A stretch of DNA of 64,000 nucleotides from Marinobacterium aestuarii. Its GTDB lineage: Bacteria; Pseudomonadota; Gammaproteobacteria; Pseudomonadales; Balneatricaceae. Below, one piece after another: positions 24,815 through 32,262 of the stretch. The position numbers and the translations under genes are program-made. The notes below the pieces were generated by a model. That model was not told where the DNA came from, did not search any database, and saw only the letters and a list, made by a program, of their open reading frames with translations. Location: positions 4,030,001-4,094,000 of the forward strand of contig NZ_CP015839.1 in NCBI RefSeq assembly GCF_001651805.1, written 5' to 3'. Each line of letters opens with the position of its first letter. Position 1 is the stretch's first letter.

Positions 24815-25498
24815 GTGAACGTTTTATTTTGGCTCGGAATAGCATTCACTTTAGTTGCGCCACTTTTAATTGGCATACATTTCGATGACCAATCGACAAG
24901 CTGGGTAGCGGCACTATGTGGAGCGTTCGCAACCTTTATGGCTAAGATCGGCGATTTGGCGGAGCTTTCGCTTGGACCAGTGAAAGCAAAAATGAAGGAG
25001 CAAATCGAAAGGGCGGCGGCAACAATTGATCAACTAAGACAGGTTGCCACCACTACATCTGAAGCTACTCTCACTGACCTCATGGCAGGCAGCTTTATGG
25101 GTGGAATGTCGCTAAAAAAGCGACTGGAACTTCACGACAACATCATTGAGGCGTTGAGGGAGATTGGTGCAACTGAGGCCCAACTAGCGCTCGCAGAGAA
25201 AGACTGGAAGAAAGGTATATCGGTAATCTACCAGCGTGCAATACGAGATGCTGTCGAAGAAAGGCCAGAGCCCAGCAAAATTAATGTAAATGCATCTGAT
25301 GAGCAAAAGAAGGCAGGAAAGGAAATAAATGACCTGATGAATTTTGAAAGTTGGGAGTGTCCTTCTCCAAACCAAATAAGGTCAGTATTGAGGAAGTATC
25401 AGATTGAATCGGCGTCGGCTGATAAATGGATATCCGATTACGAGTTCTTTCTAGAAAGTAATGTTATCAGGGATAGAAAAATCTTTGAGCAGGTATAG
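24815..25498 (+). CDS. Cassette gene 3: two-TM membrane protein, unknown
   Basis: 227 residues from GTG 24815, which follows AGGGAGA. The open frame back to 24734 runs through attC2 and is not used. Two TM helices (about residues 2-20 and 32-50) anchor a mostly helical cytoplasmic region with heptad-like KAKMKEQIERAAATIDQLRQ, then a C-terminal domain with ISVIYQRAIRD. Unrecognised. A helical anchored protein of this type could be an effector or sensor; nothing here decides. Confidence 0.75.
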   Translation: MNVLFWLGIAFTLVAPLLIGIHFDDQSTSWVAALCGAFATFMAKIGDLAELSLGPVKAKMKEQIERAAATIDQLRQVATTTSEATLTDLMAGSFMGGMSLKKRLELHDNIIEALREIGATEAQLALAEKDWKKGISVIYQRAIRDAVEERPEPSKINVNASDEQKKAGKEINDLMNFESWECPSPNQIRSVLRKYQIESASADKWISDYEFFLESNVIRDRKIFEQV

Positions 25499-25558
25499 CT
25501 CTAACAAGAAAAGTCAGGGCGACGCCAGAAAGCGGCGCGCCTGCTTTTGGCGTTAAGG
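25499..25558 (+). repeat. attC3
   Basis: CTCTAAC 25499-25505 and GTTAAGG 25552-25558; arms AAGAAAAGTCAGG and CCTGCTTTTGG; 60 bp, the shortest class of attC. Confidence 0.85.
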
Positions 25559-25920
25559 TGCAAAAGCGAATGAGCATCGAAGTGGCATCAATGCCGAGAT
25601 ATGAAAAAGTCCAAATGATATTGGGTTTTGTTTTTGGATTAATGCTTCTTGCTTATGGCATTTACGCTTTAATGTTTGCGAGCTGTACTGTTGTGGGGCG
25701 CGGGAATCCACCAATGGGAACATTTGTGACTTTCCAGGGGTTAGAGGCAAGGTTGCTAAGTACAATTTATTTGGGTTCCGGTTTATGGCTAATTGCTGGT
25801 ACCGTTCTCAGAAAAATTAATAAAGGTGTTGGTATCAAGCAGCTTTCATGGCTTGGGGCAATCACATTGCTGTTTGGCATGCTTTCATTGGTGCTCATCC
25901 TATGTCTGCCACTGTTCTAG
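25558..25920 (+). CDS. Cassette gene 4: three-TM membrane protein
   Basis: 120 residues if begun at GTG 25558; ATG 25570 (MSIEVAS) or ATG 25591 are alternatives. Three hydrophobic segments at about residues 20-42, 68-86 and 95-118, with a polar loop GRGNPPMGTF. No family recognised. The gene fills the cassette between attC3 and attC4. Confidence 0.68.
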   Translation: MQKRMSIEVASMPRYEKVQMILGFVFGLMLLAYGIYALMFASCTVVGRGNPPMGTFVTFQGLEARLLSTIYLGSGLWLIAGTVLRKINKGVGIKQLSWLGAITLLFGMLSLVLILCLPLF

Positions 25921-25929
25921 CTCCGGGCA

Positions 25930-26017
25930 CCTTAACAAGCGCATGTTGTTCGCCCCTGCGGGGCTGGGACCTCCGTTCCGCTGCGCTTCACTACGGCCCC
26001 AAATGCGGGCGTTATAC
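25930..26017 (+). repeat. attC4
   Basis: CCTTAAC 25930-25936 and GTTATAC 26011-26017; arms AAGCGCATGTTG and CAAATGCGGG; 88 bp. Confidence 0.85.
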
Positions 26018-26035
26018 ATCATAAGGAGAGTTTCT

Positions 26036-27517
26036 TTGGAATTTGAGGAATATTACAAATCACTAGGTTTAGAGACTTACCCTTTTTCGGTCTATACAGC
26101 AGAATCGGAAACGGAGAAAGGTGATAGCATCTATAAAAAGCCTCAAAACTACTCTGTAATTGATGAAGGAATTAAGAGTAGCTCAATAATTATCTCCGGC
26201 GAGAGAGGAACTGGTAAAACTGCACTGAATCTAGATATAAGCCGGAGAAAGAAAACTGTAGGAACCCTGCTAGTAAAAATCGAAGAATTTTCAAAATTAG
26301 AAGAGAGCTATACTCCTGAACGATTATATGAATTTTTAATAGAATCTATTGCTGGTGAATTCTTTCACGCAATGAGCTTTAATCCAGCTAGCCTCTGGAA
26401 ATATAATAAGGATGAGCGGATAGATCTGTCGATGTATCTTCATCGATTTGTTAAATCCTCTACAAAAGCACAATTAACTGAGCAGATTAAAAAAATACAA
26501 AATGGGCTACTTAAACGTACGGCTATAGGTCTGTATAACACTACACGAGTTGCACTTAATTATGGGCTAAAAGCAGCAACTAAAGTTGCTAGTGATGCAC
26601 TTACTAAACATTTTTCAGCATTGCCTGAGTTCGACTCAGGAGATTCAGAGTATTTTAAGAAGTTAGAATCAGAAGTAGATGAGAGTTTTACAGATGAGGA
26701 ACGGAGCTTTTTTTATTTAAGCAAACTGTGCTCTCTGATAAGAAAGTCCAAGATATCAGAAATTGTAGTAATAATTGATAAACTTGATGAAGATCCTAGA
26801 TTTAAAAATGATTCAGAATCAATTTCTAATTACTTAGAAGGTATTGCTTCCAACAATAAGGTTATGGTTAATGACTTATTCAAAGTAGTACTTTTTGTTT
26901 GGTCAACTCCATTTAATTCAATAAAGTCAAATGTAAGAACACAAAAGTTAATATTTCAGCCGCTTTCATGGACCCCAGAAGCGCTGAAAGAAGCGACTGG
27001 GAAAAGGCTTTCTGCGTTTTCTAATAAAAAAGTGAATCATATCGAAGAACTATTTTCACCTGATGGAGTTGAGGTTCTTAACGATCTTGTTGCTATGAGC
27101 AATGAGAACCCTCGCGATCTATGGCACTTAATTGACAAATCAATAAAATCCCAATACGAAATAGATCACTCAAGCAAAATATCTAGCCAAGCGGTGAGCA
27201 TCGGTATTAGGGATTTCGTTCAACAATTTAATTACTACGAGTACTATCCAAGGAAAGCGAAAGCCCGCGCGGATTCTATGGATGTGTACTCGTATATAAA
27301 ACATCTTATGAAGTTGGACTCGGATAGATTTACCAAAAACAAGTTGAACGAGATGGCCAAGACAGGCGGCTCTACCAACAACTATGTAGTTGCCATGGAA
27401 AATATGGGGCTAATAAAGAAAACTGGAGATAAATCTAGCCAAGGCGGCGTGATTTATATGATTAAAGACCCAAAAGTCCAATACGCACAAGAAAATGGCA
27501 TCGAAGTAGGTAGCTGA
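26036..27517 (+). CDS. Cassette gene 5: P-loop ATPase (Sll1717/KAP-like)
   Basis: 493 residues from TTG 26036, chosen because AAGGAG at 26023-26028 has 7-nt spacing and the upstream frame runs through attC4. Walker A is SGERGTGKTAL near residue 55, Walker B-like VVIIDKLDED near residue 240. The C-terminal 150 residues look like a winged-helix region. This resembles the Sll1717-family P-loop ATPases of unknown role, often in variable genome regions. It is exceptionally long for a cassette. Confidence 0.78.
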   Translation: MEFEEYYKSLGLETYPFSVYTAESETEKGDSIYKKPQNYSVIDEGIKSSSIIISGERGTGKTALNLDISRRKKTVGTLLVKIEEFSKLEESYTPERLYEFLIESIAGEFFHAMSFNPASLWKYNKDERIDLSMYLHRFVKSSTKAQLTEQIKKIQNGLLKRTAIGLYNTTRVALNYGLKAATKVASDALTKHFSALPEFDSGDSEYFKKLESEVDESFTDEERSFFYLSKLCSLIRKSKISEIVVIIDKLDEDPRFKNDSESISNYLEGIASNNKVMVNDLFKVVLFVWSTPFNSIKSNVRTQKLIFQPLSWTPEALKEATGKRLSAFSNKKVNHIEELFSPDGVEVLNDLVAMSNENPRDLWHLIDKSIKSQYEIDHSSKISSQAVSIGIRDFVQQFNYYEYYPRKAKARADSMDVYSYIKHLMKLDSDRFTKNKLNEMAKTGGSTNNYVVAMENMGLIKKTGDKSSQGGVIYMIKDPKVQYAQENGIEVGS

Positions 27518-27518
27518 T

Positions 27519-27608
27519 GTATAACAAGAGCAACCAGTATGCTCCCTTCGGTCGCGGGACGCCCAAAACGCTGCGCTTATTTGGCCGCCCCTGTTGCTGG
27601 CGTTAGGT
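27519..27608 (+). repeat. attC5
   Basis: GTATAAC 27519-27525 and GTTAGGT 27602-27608; arms AAGAGCAACCAG and CCCTGTTGCTGG; 90 bp. Confidence 0.85.
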
Positions 27609-27615
27609 GTAAATA

Positions 27616-28473
27616 ATGTCAGACGATAATTCCACATCATTAGTTAACCTTGGTGAGCTTTCTAAGCCTGCCAATACATTAATTGAAAAGGTCTCATCAG
27701 CAATTGGTGGTGTATTTGAACCTTGGCAAATAAAACGTATTGCAAAAGCAGAGGCAGAAGCAAATTTGATTAAAGCAGAATCAGAGATACAAATTACTGA
27801 CCTGCATCGCAGAGCTATGCACCGCTTTGTCGAAGAAGAAGCTAATCGCCAAGAAAATATGGAGGAAATCACCAAAAAATCTATTCCTCTCCTTGAGGAA
27901 CAATCTGATCCTGCAAAAATGGAAGACGATTGGGTCACAAACTTCTTTGATAAGTCTAGGATTGTTTCTGATGAAGATATGCAGGCTTTATGGGCTAATG
28001 TTCTTGCAGGCGAAGCAAACAAGCCAGGCTCATTTTCTAGAAGGACTGTTAACCTACTCAGTGACCTTGATAAAAGAGATGCTGAGCTTTTTCAGACTTT
28101 ATGCAGGTTCGGCTGGGCTGTTGGAAATTTCACCCCTTTAATCTTTGATAGCCAAGCCCCAATCTATAATAACTTAGGGATTAATTTTAATAGCTTATCT
28201 CATTTGGATAGCTTAGGGCTCATTCAGTTTAATTCACTTGCGGGATTTAGTAGGACAGGGTTACCAAAAAGTTTTGCGGTGACGTATTGCGGACAACCTT
28301 TGCAATTGGTAATAAAAGAAGGCCAAGAAAACCAGATATCTATTGGACAAATTCTGCTTACCCAGGCAGGGCAGGAGCTCGCTCAAATCGTTAAAGTTCC
28401 CGGTGTTCAAGGTTTCTATGACTACGTAAAAGAACAGTGGAAATCGCATGCTCCGAGTGAAAAAAGCACCTAA
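27616..28473 (+). CDS. Cassette gene 6: DUF2806 protein
   Basis: 285 residues. The central DDWVTNFFDKSRIVSDEDMQALWANVLAGE followed by PGSFSRRTVNLLS is the DUF2806 signature (key: DW..nFFD, DedMQ.LWa..LAGE). The N-terminal 90 residues are helical and charged. DUF2806 proteins are uncharacterised and sit in variable regions; a role in phage or stress response is speculation. Stop overlaps attC6. Confidence 0.82.
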   Translation: MSDDNSTSLVNLGELSKPANTLIEKVSSAIGGVFEPWQIKRIAKAEAEANLIKAESEIQITDLHRRAMHRFVEEEANRQENMEEITKKSIPLLEEQSDPAKMEDDWVTNFFDKSRIVSDEDMQALWANVLAGEANKPGSFSRRTVNLLSDLDKRDAELFQTLCRFGWAVGNFTPLIFDSQAPIYNNLGINFNSLSHLDSLGLIQFNSLAGFSRTGLPKSFAVTYCGQPLQLVIKEGQENQISIGQILLTQAGQELAQIVKVPGVQGFYDYVKEQWKSHAPSEKST

Positions 28474-28539
28474 CAAATTGCTGCACGCGGAAAAGTTACT
28501 CGCTGCGCTCCCAACTTTCCGGTGAGCAAAGCGTTAAGC
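28468..28539 (+). repeat. attC6
   Basis: ACCTAAC 28468-28474 and GTTAAGC 28533-28539, both perfect consensus matches; arms AAATTGCTGCACG and GGTGAGCAAAGC; 72 bp. Confidence 0.9.
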
Positions 28540-28570
28540 GTCAATAGCCACATCACTAAAGGAGATAGAT

Positions 28571-28762
28571 ATGGCAACCTGGGATGAGTATGACCTTGAA
28601 GAAGAAGAGTGCCCGAGTTGTGGTGCTCTGTATTCCGTACGATACAAAGAGTTACCGTTGAAAGACAAAGATAGTTTTCATTGCCAGTGCGGCGAACTAA
28701 TGCGCTCTTGGAAGGAAACAGGAATGTATATGTATACACTTATACAGAACGGAGAGTCCTAA
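28571..28762 (+). CDS. Cassette gene 7a: zinc-ribbon small protein
   Basis: 63 residues behind AAAGGAG. CPSCG at about residue 15 and CQCGE at about residue 38 form a four-Cys zinc-ribbon-like site. Its stop directly abuts the next ATG, so 7a and 7b are a two-gene cassette, translated together. No known family. Confidence 0.72.
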   Translation: MATWDEYDLEEEECPSCGALYSVRYKELPLKDKDSFHCQCGELMRSWKETGMYMYTLIQNGES

Positions 28763-28948
28763 ATGAACGAGGAAATTTCCGTCGAATATCAAGGAAAAAT
28801 ATACACTGCTGAGTATTCTGTAATCGGTGACGAACTTACGGTCTATTTACCAGATGGTTCAACGAGAAGCACATTCCTTACGGGTGGCCTAAAACCTGAA
28901 ACTGCGGCTGCAACTCATATCAAATCTTATGCAAAGCAAAACACTTAA
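28763..28948 (+). CDS. Cassette gene 7b: small beta-rich protein
   Basis: 61 residues. Predicted strands VEYQGKIYTAEYSVIGDEL and ELTVYLPDGS suggest a small beta sheet. It starts one base after the 7a stop. Two genes in one cassette, adjacent and small, resemble toxin-antitoxin or regulator pairs, but neither product matches a toxin family I know. Confidence 0.68.
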   Translation: MNEEISVEYQGKIYTAEYSVIGDELTVYLPDGSTRSTFLTGGLKPETAAATHIKSYAKQNT

Positions 28949-29032
28949 CAAAGCCGTCAACGTTCAGCCCAACTGCGTTGGGCTCGGACCTTCGCTGCTA
29001 CGCAGCTTCGGCCCGTTACGGCGGCGTTATGA
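28943..29032 (+). repeat. attC7
   Basis: ACTTAAC 28943-28949 and GTTATGA 29026-29032; arms AAAGCCGTCAACG and CGTTACGGCGG; 90 bp. Confidence 0.88.
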
Positions 29033-29053
29033 GTAATAAGTATCGAGGAAATA

Positions 29054-29443
29054 ATGATCACTGGTAGCTGTCTTTGCGGGAATGTGAAATACGAGATATC
29101 GGGTAAGGTAGGTGACATAGTTCACTGTCATTGTGTTACTTGCCGGAAAGCGCATGGTTCAGCATTTTCTAGTGTCGCAGCTGTAAATGAGGCTGAGTTC
29201 AAGCTAATTGGAAGTAAAAACCTAAAATCTTTCGAGTCTTCCAAAGGTAAAAAGCGCTACTTCTGCTCTAACTGTGGCACCCAAATATATGCAAAGAGAG
29301 ATAATGCTCAGTATATAATATTGCGGTTGGGCTCTCTAGATGATGACCCAATGTCTAGTGAAAAGAATCATATATGGGTTTCTCAGAAAGCAAGTTGGTA
29401 TTCAATAACGAATAACTTACCTGCGTATCTAGAATTTGAATAA
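29054..29443 (+). CDS. Cassette gene 8: GFA/CENP-V family zinc protein
   Basis: 129 residues. GSCLCGNVKYE, VHCHCVTCRK and RYFCSNCGTQ give the Cys-rich zinc-binding pattern of the GFA family, formerly annotated as glutathione-dependent formaldehyde-activating enzymes. GFA proteins are very common cassette cargo; a physiological substrate is not established for most. AGGAAATA precedes the ATG. Confidence 0.88.
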   Translation: MITGSCLCGNVKYEISGKVGDIVHCHCVTCRKAHGSAFSSVAAVNEAEFKLIGSKNLKSFESSKGKKRYFCSNCGTQIYAKRDNAQYIILRLGSLDDDPMSSEKNHIWVSQKASWYSITNNLPAYLEFE

Positions 29444-29446
29444 AAC

Positions 29447-29555
29447 TCATAACAAGGCACTGTTGTCGAAAAACTTCGTTTTTCTGGCCCCGGGGCTACG
29501 CGCATTTTTGTGCTCTTGGCTGGGCAGAATAAGCTCAGACCGAAAGGTGTTATTT
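29447..29555 (+). repeat. attC8, degraded
   Basis: TCATAAC at 29447-29453 is a good 5' core but the 3' side has only GTTATTT at 29549-29555 with poor arm pairing. It may be a decayed or fused attC. Confidence 0.5.
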
Positions 29556-29617
29556 AAGTTCGCATAATTACGAAGCAGTACACTAAATTGGTTAAAGGCT
29601 ATGAATGAGAAACTAAA
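29556..29617. other. ORF-less cassette
   Basis: Between the degraded attC8 and attC9 there is only about 60 bp with no usable gene (the ATG at 29601 gives 14 codons running into attC9). Confidence 0.5.
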
Positions 29618-29676
29618 ACATAACAAATCGAGCCAAGGGACGTAGCAAAGCTGCGCCCCTGCTTGAGGCGTTAAAG
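29618..29676 (+). repeat. attC9
   Basis: ACATAAC 29618-29624 and GTTAAAG 29670-29676; arms AAATCGAGCCAAGG and CCTGCTTGAGG; 59 bp. Confidence 0.85.
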
Positions 29677-29691
29677 CCACAGGTAGGTTTC

Positions 29692-29988
29692 ATGAAATTA
29701 TTCCTTTTCGTTATGACTTTTTTGTTTTCAGCCAGTCTCTGGGCGAATGATTCTTGGCCCGAAGGTTCCAAAAGATCATATATAGATCGGTGCGCCCAAA
29801 GCATGCAGTCTCAAGGACTACCAGGATCTATGGCACGGTCGTACTGTACGTGTCTTGCAAATGGAATGGAGTCAGAGTTTGGAATGCGGGAGTACGACGC
29901 GATGATGAAGGCCCAGCCAAACCCCAATGGAAGCTCTGTAGATCGACGACTTTATGGGGTTGTATCCGTGTGTGGGAAAAAGCTTTAA
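29692..29988 (+). CDS. Cassette gene 9: periplasmic Cys-rich small protein
   Basis: 98 residues with a signal peptide (residues 1-18, MKLFLFVMTFLFSASLWA). The mature part has four Cys: one at SYIDRCAQ, two at SYCTC and one at VVSVCG, suggesting two disulfides and a compact helical domain. This form is typical of small exported cassette proteins of unknown role. Confidence 0.75.
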   Translation: MKLFLFVMTFLFSASLWANDSWPEGSKRSYIDRCAQSMQSQGLPGSMARSYCTCLANGMESEFGMREYDAMMKAQPNPNGSSVDRRLYGVVSVCGKKL

Positions 29989-30083
29989 CAAGTCGCTGTA
30001 GTGCGCGGCCGATGGCCGCCGGACGCCCTTTTCATTGCGGCTTCGCCTCCATTACAGGGGCGCCGCTAAGCTCAGCGTTAAAC
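29983..30083 (+). repeat. attC10
   Basis: CTTTAAC 29983-29989 and GTTAAAC 30077-30083; arms AAGTCGCTG and CGCTAAGCTCAG; 101 bp. Confidence 0.85.
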
Positions 30084-30099
30084 ATACAAGGAGGGTTCG

Positions 30100-30192
30100 G
30101 TGCTAAATCAAATCTATAAGTGTCTCTTCCTTTTAGTGGTTATATTTGGTGGCTATAAATTTTATGAAGTTATTTTTGAGGCAAGGTCATAG
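30100..30192 (+). CDS. Cassette gene 10: 30-aa single-TM miniprotein
   Basis: GTG 30100 behind AAGGAGGG, one of the strongest ribosome-binding sites in the window, with TAG at 30190-30192. The peptide is one TM helix (CLFLLVVIFGGYKFY). No attC follows, so this is a truncated last cassette. It could also be a membrane toxin-like miniprotein; its tiny size prevents family calls. Confidence 0.6.
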   Translation: MLNQIYKCLFLLVVIFGGYKFYEVIFEARS

Positions 30193-30193
30193 G

Positions 30194-30331
30194 CGGGGTC
30201 AGGTCTTTCCTTTTGCCCCTTTCCTATCAAATAGTGCCTTCGTAAAGCTTAGTTCGCTTTAATATATATCCAGAAAAAAGCCAGGAAGCCGGCAAGCACA
30301 CGGGACGCAGGGGGCAGGTCTTGCCTTTTGA
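30194..30331 (+). repeat. Paired GGTCAGGTCTT-CCTTTTG blocks
   Basis: GGTCAGGTCTTTCCTTTTG near 30198 and GGCAGGTCTTGCCTTTTG near 30313, about 115 bp apart in the same direction, with an inverted relative at 23565-23590. Such blocks often border REP-associated (IS200-like) elements; no transposase remains. Confidence 0.5.
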
Positions 30332-30360
30332 CTCATTAAGTAGTTCTGGCGCCGAAACCT

Positions 30361-30617
30361 CAGAACGGCTCCCACCCCTTATGAAGCCGGCGAGCACTGG
30401 GGTCATTTTTCGAATTGGCCCGAAGGGGCGAGACAGGGACTGTCGAGCCGCAGATTAGGAACAGGATGTTCCGTTAGCTGCGCCCTAAAAATGGCCTCAG
30501 AGCGCAGCGAAAAGGCTTCATCGGGGCGCGTTTCCTTTGCCTACTTTCCTTGTCGCGTAACAAGGAAAGTAGGTCGCCGAGAGGCGAAATACAGACTCAA
30601 TCAAAACCACTAACCGA
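30361..30617 (-). repeat. Foldback repeat R3 (inverted relative to R1/R2)
   Basis: Same architecture as R1/R2 but on the other strand: 14-bp hairpin 30540-30553 with 30560-30573; outer stem 30381-30388 with 30514-30521; middle stem GGTCATTTTT 30401-30410 with AAAAATGGCC 30487-30496 (one wobble); inner hairpin GGAACA-GGA-TGTTCC 30458-30472. It closes the cassette region on the right, adjacent to the IS3-type element. Confidence 0.85.
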
Positions 30618-30709
30618 CCCGTTTAGCACCCAAGCCCCCGGTGTCAGGGTAGTTGTCGCCTGATCAGTTTCACCTAAATCAAAGCACCGGGGACGGAAAG
30701 AGTCATGCG

Positions 30710-31210
30710 ATGCGACGTTATTCACCCGAGCGTAAAGAAGCGCTGCTGAAGAAGCTTTTGCCGCCCCACAATATGTCTGTGGCCGAGCTCGCCCGCCAGG
30801 AAGGCATCTCCGATGTAACCCTGTATGCTTGGCGAAAACAGGCCAAAGCGGGAGGTGCTGCGGTGCCCGGAGATCAAAAGTTAACGGATAACTGGTCAGC
30901 TGAATCCAAGCTGGCGGTGGTGATTGAGACCGCCGCGCTGTCTGAAATCGAGCTGAGCGAATACTGCCGCAGTAAAGGGTTGTATCCCCAACAGGTCAAA
31001 GCGTGGCGTGACGCCTGTCTGTCGGGTCAGCAGACGGCCAAGGCCCAACGTCAGCTCGATCGCGAACAGGCCAAGGCCGACAAGAAACGTATCCGCGAAC
31101 TGGAGCGTGAACTCAGACGCAAGGACAAGGCACTGGCCGAGGCGGCCGCGATCCTGGTGCTGCGAAAAAAGCTCAATGCCTACTGGGGGGACGACAGCGA
31201 GGACAGCTAA
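30710..31210 (+). CDS. IS3-type transposase OrfA (HTH subunit)
   Basis: 166 residues from ATG 30710. Two HTH-like segments (MSVAELARQEGISDVTLYAWRK and a second near ELSEYCRSKGLYPQQVKAWR) and a C-terminal coiled-coil (KRIRELERELRRKDKALAEA). It binds the element ends. Translation can slip into the orfB frame at A-AAA-AAG, giving the fused transposase. Confidence 0.9.
   Translation: MRRYSPERKEALLKKLLPPHNMSVAELARQEGISDVTLYAWRKQAKAGGAAVPGDQKLTDNWSAESKLAVVIETAALSEIELSEYCRSKGLYPQQVKAWRDACLSGQQTAKAQRQLDREQAKADKKRIRELERELRRKDKALAEAAAILVLRKKLNAYWGDDSEDS
31165..31171 (+). promoter_or_regulatory. -1 programmed frameshift site A-AAA-AAG
   Basis: The heptamer A AAA AAG is in phase with orfA (AAA at 31166, AAG at 31169). 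After a -1 slip the reading frame is open through 31216 and into orfB at 31258 without a stop. Confidence 0.8.
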
Positions 31211-31257
31211 CGGCGCTGTCGGTCCGGCAGGACTATGTCGCTTGGATTGCTGAAGCC

Positions 31258-32262
31258 ATGGCCGCCGGCGCCCGAAAACAAGTCGCCTGCAAGGAACTGG
31301 CGATTAGTCTGCGCTCGCTGCAACGCTGGACACAGGAAGGCGCGCCGAAAGCCGATGGTCGCACGACCACGCCGCGGCCCACGCCGGCGAATGCCCTGAC
31401 TGATGCTGAACGCGAGACGATCTTGCAGCTCTGCAACAGCACGGAATACGCGCATCTTCCACCGAGCCAGATCGTGCCCCGGCTGGCCGATCAGGGCCGT
31501 TATCTCGCATCTGAAAGCAGCTTTTATCGGGTGCTGCATGCCGCCGATCAGCAGCATCGCCGGGGCCGCGTTCAGCGCCCGAAAAGGCATCCGGCACCCA
31601 CGACGCACGCTGCGAACGGGCCGAACCAGCTTTGGTCTTGGGACATCACGTATTTACCCTCGCCGGTGCGGGGCCAGTATTACTATCTGTATCTGATCGA
31701 GGACCTTTACAGTCGCAAGGGCGTGGGTTGGGAGGTGCATGAACAGGAATGCGGCGATAAGGCCGCAGCTCTGCTGCAACGCAGCGTGCTCAGCGAGCAG
31801 TGCCTGCATCAGCCGCTGGTACTGCACTCGGATAACGGCGCGCCGATGAAGTCCGTCACACTGCTAAGCAAAATGTACGACCTGGGGATCACACCGTCGC
31901 GTGGGCGACCGCGGGTCAGCAATGACAACGCCTTCTCGGAGTCGTTGTTCAGAACGCTGAAATACTGCCCGCAGTGGCCACATAATGGCTTCACCAGCCT
32001 AGATGAGGCACGGGCCTGGGTGAGAGACTTCATACGCTGGTACAACCACGAACATCGTCATAGTCGCATCCGCTTCGTCACGCCGGCCGAACGGCATCGT
32101 GGACAGGATCATGAAGTGTTGGCTCGGCGAGATGCGCTGTACCAGCAAGCCCGTTCTGAACGACCGGAACGCTGGTCAGGCAACACGCGTAACTGGCAGC
32201 CGGTTGGGATGGTGATGCTCAACCCGGAGAAGCAGGAAACGACTCAGAATAAGGCTGCATAA
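31258..32262 (+). CDS. IS3-type transposase OrfB (catalytic, DDE)
   Basis: 334 residues from ATG 31258, or a longer fused OrfAB through the slip site. The rve integrase core: WSWDITYLP (first Asp), LHSDNGAPM (second Asp), and FSESLFRTLKY (Glu). The C-terminal region contains WYNHEHRHSRIRF, an IS3-family hallmark. The gene is intact. Confidence 0.92.
   Translation: MAAGARKQVACKELAISLRSLQRWTQEGAPKADGRTTTPRPTPANALTDAERETILQLCNSTEYAHLPPSQIVPRLADQGRYLASESSFYRVLHAADQQHRRGRVQRPKRHPAPTTHAANGPNQLWSWDITYLPSPVRGQYYYLYLIEDLYSRKGVGWEVHEQECGDKAAALLQRSVLSEQCLHQPLVLHSDNGAPMKSVTLLSKMYDLGITPSRGRPRVSNDNAFSESLFRTLKYCPQWPHNGFTSLDEARAWVRDFIRWYNHEHRHSRIRFVTPAERHRGQDHEVLARRDALYQQARSERPERWSGNTRNWQPVGMVMLNPEKQETTQNKAA

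Larger units (their letters stand above)
23839..30192 (+). mobile_element. Integron gene-cassette array lacking an integrase
   Basis: Roughly 6.3 kb of AT-richer DNA in which each plus-strand gene or gene pair is followed by an imperfect palindrome with RYYYAAC-type and GTTRRRY-type ends, the organisation of attC-bounded cassettes. Nine good attC sites and one degraded site are listed separately. No tyrosine recombinase with the IntI additional domain is present in the window, and no attI or Pc promoter was recognised, so this is best called a CALIN-type cluster. The last gene has no attC after it. Confidence 0.85.

Noticed and set aside
25793-26035. N-terminal extension of the P-loop ATPase frame
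   Set aside because: It overlaps cassette gene 4 and attC4, and TTG 26036 is preceded by AAGGAG at proper spacing.
23197-30192. CRISPR array or prophage in the AT-rich region
   Set aside because: The repeats are long imperfect palindromes with conserved RYYYAAC/GTTRRRY ends that each follow a gene and vary in length, which is attC, not CRISPR. No cas, integrase or phage structural genes are present.
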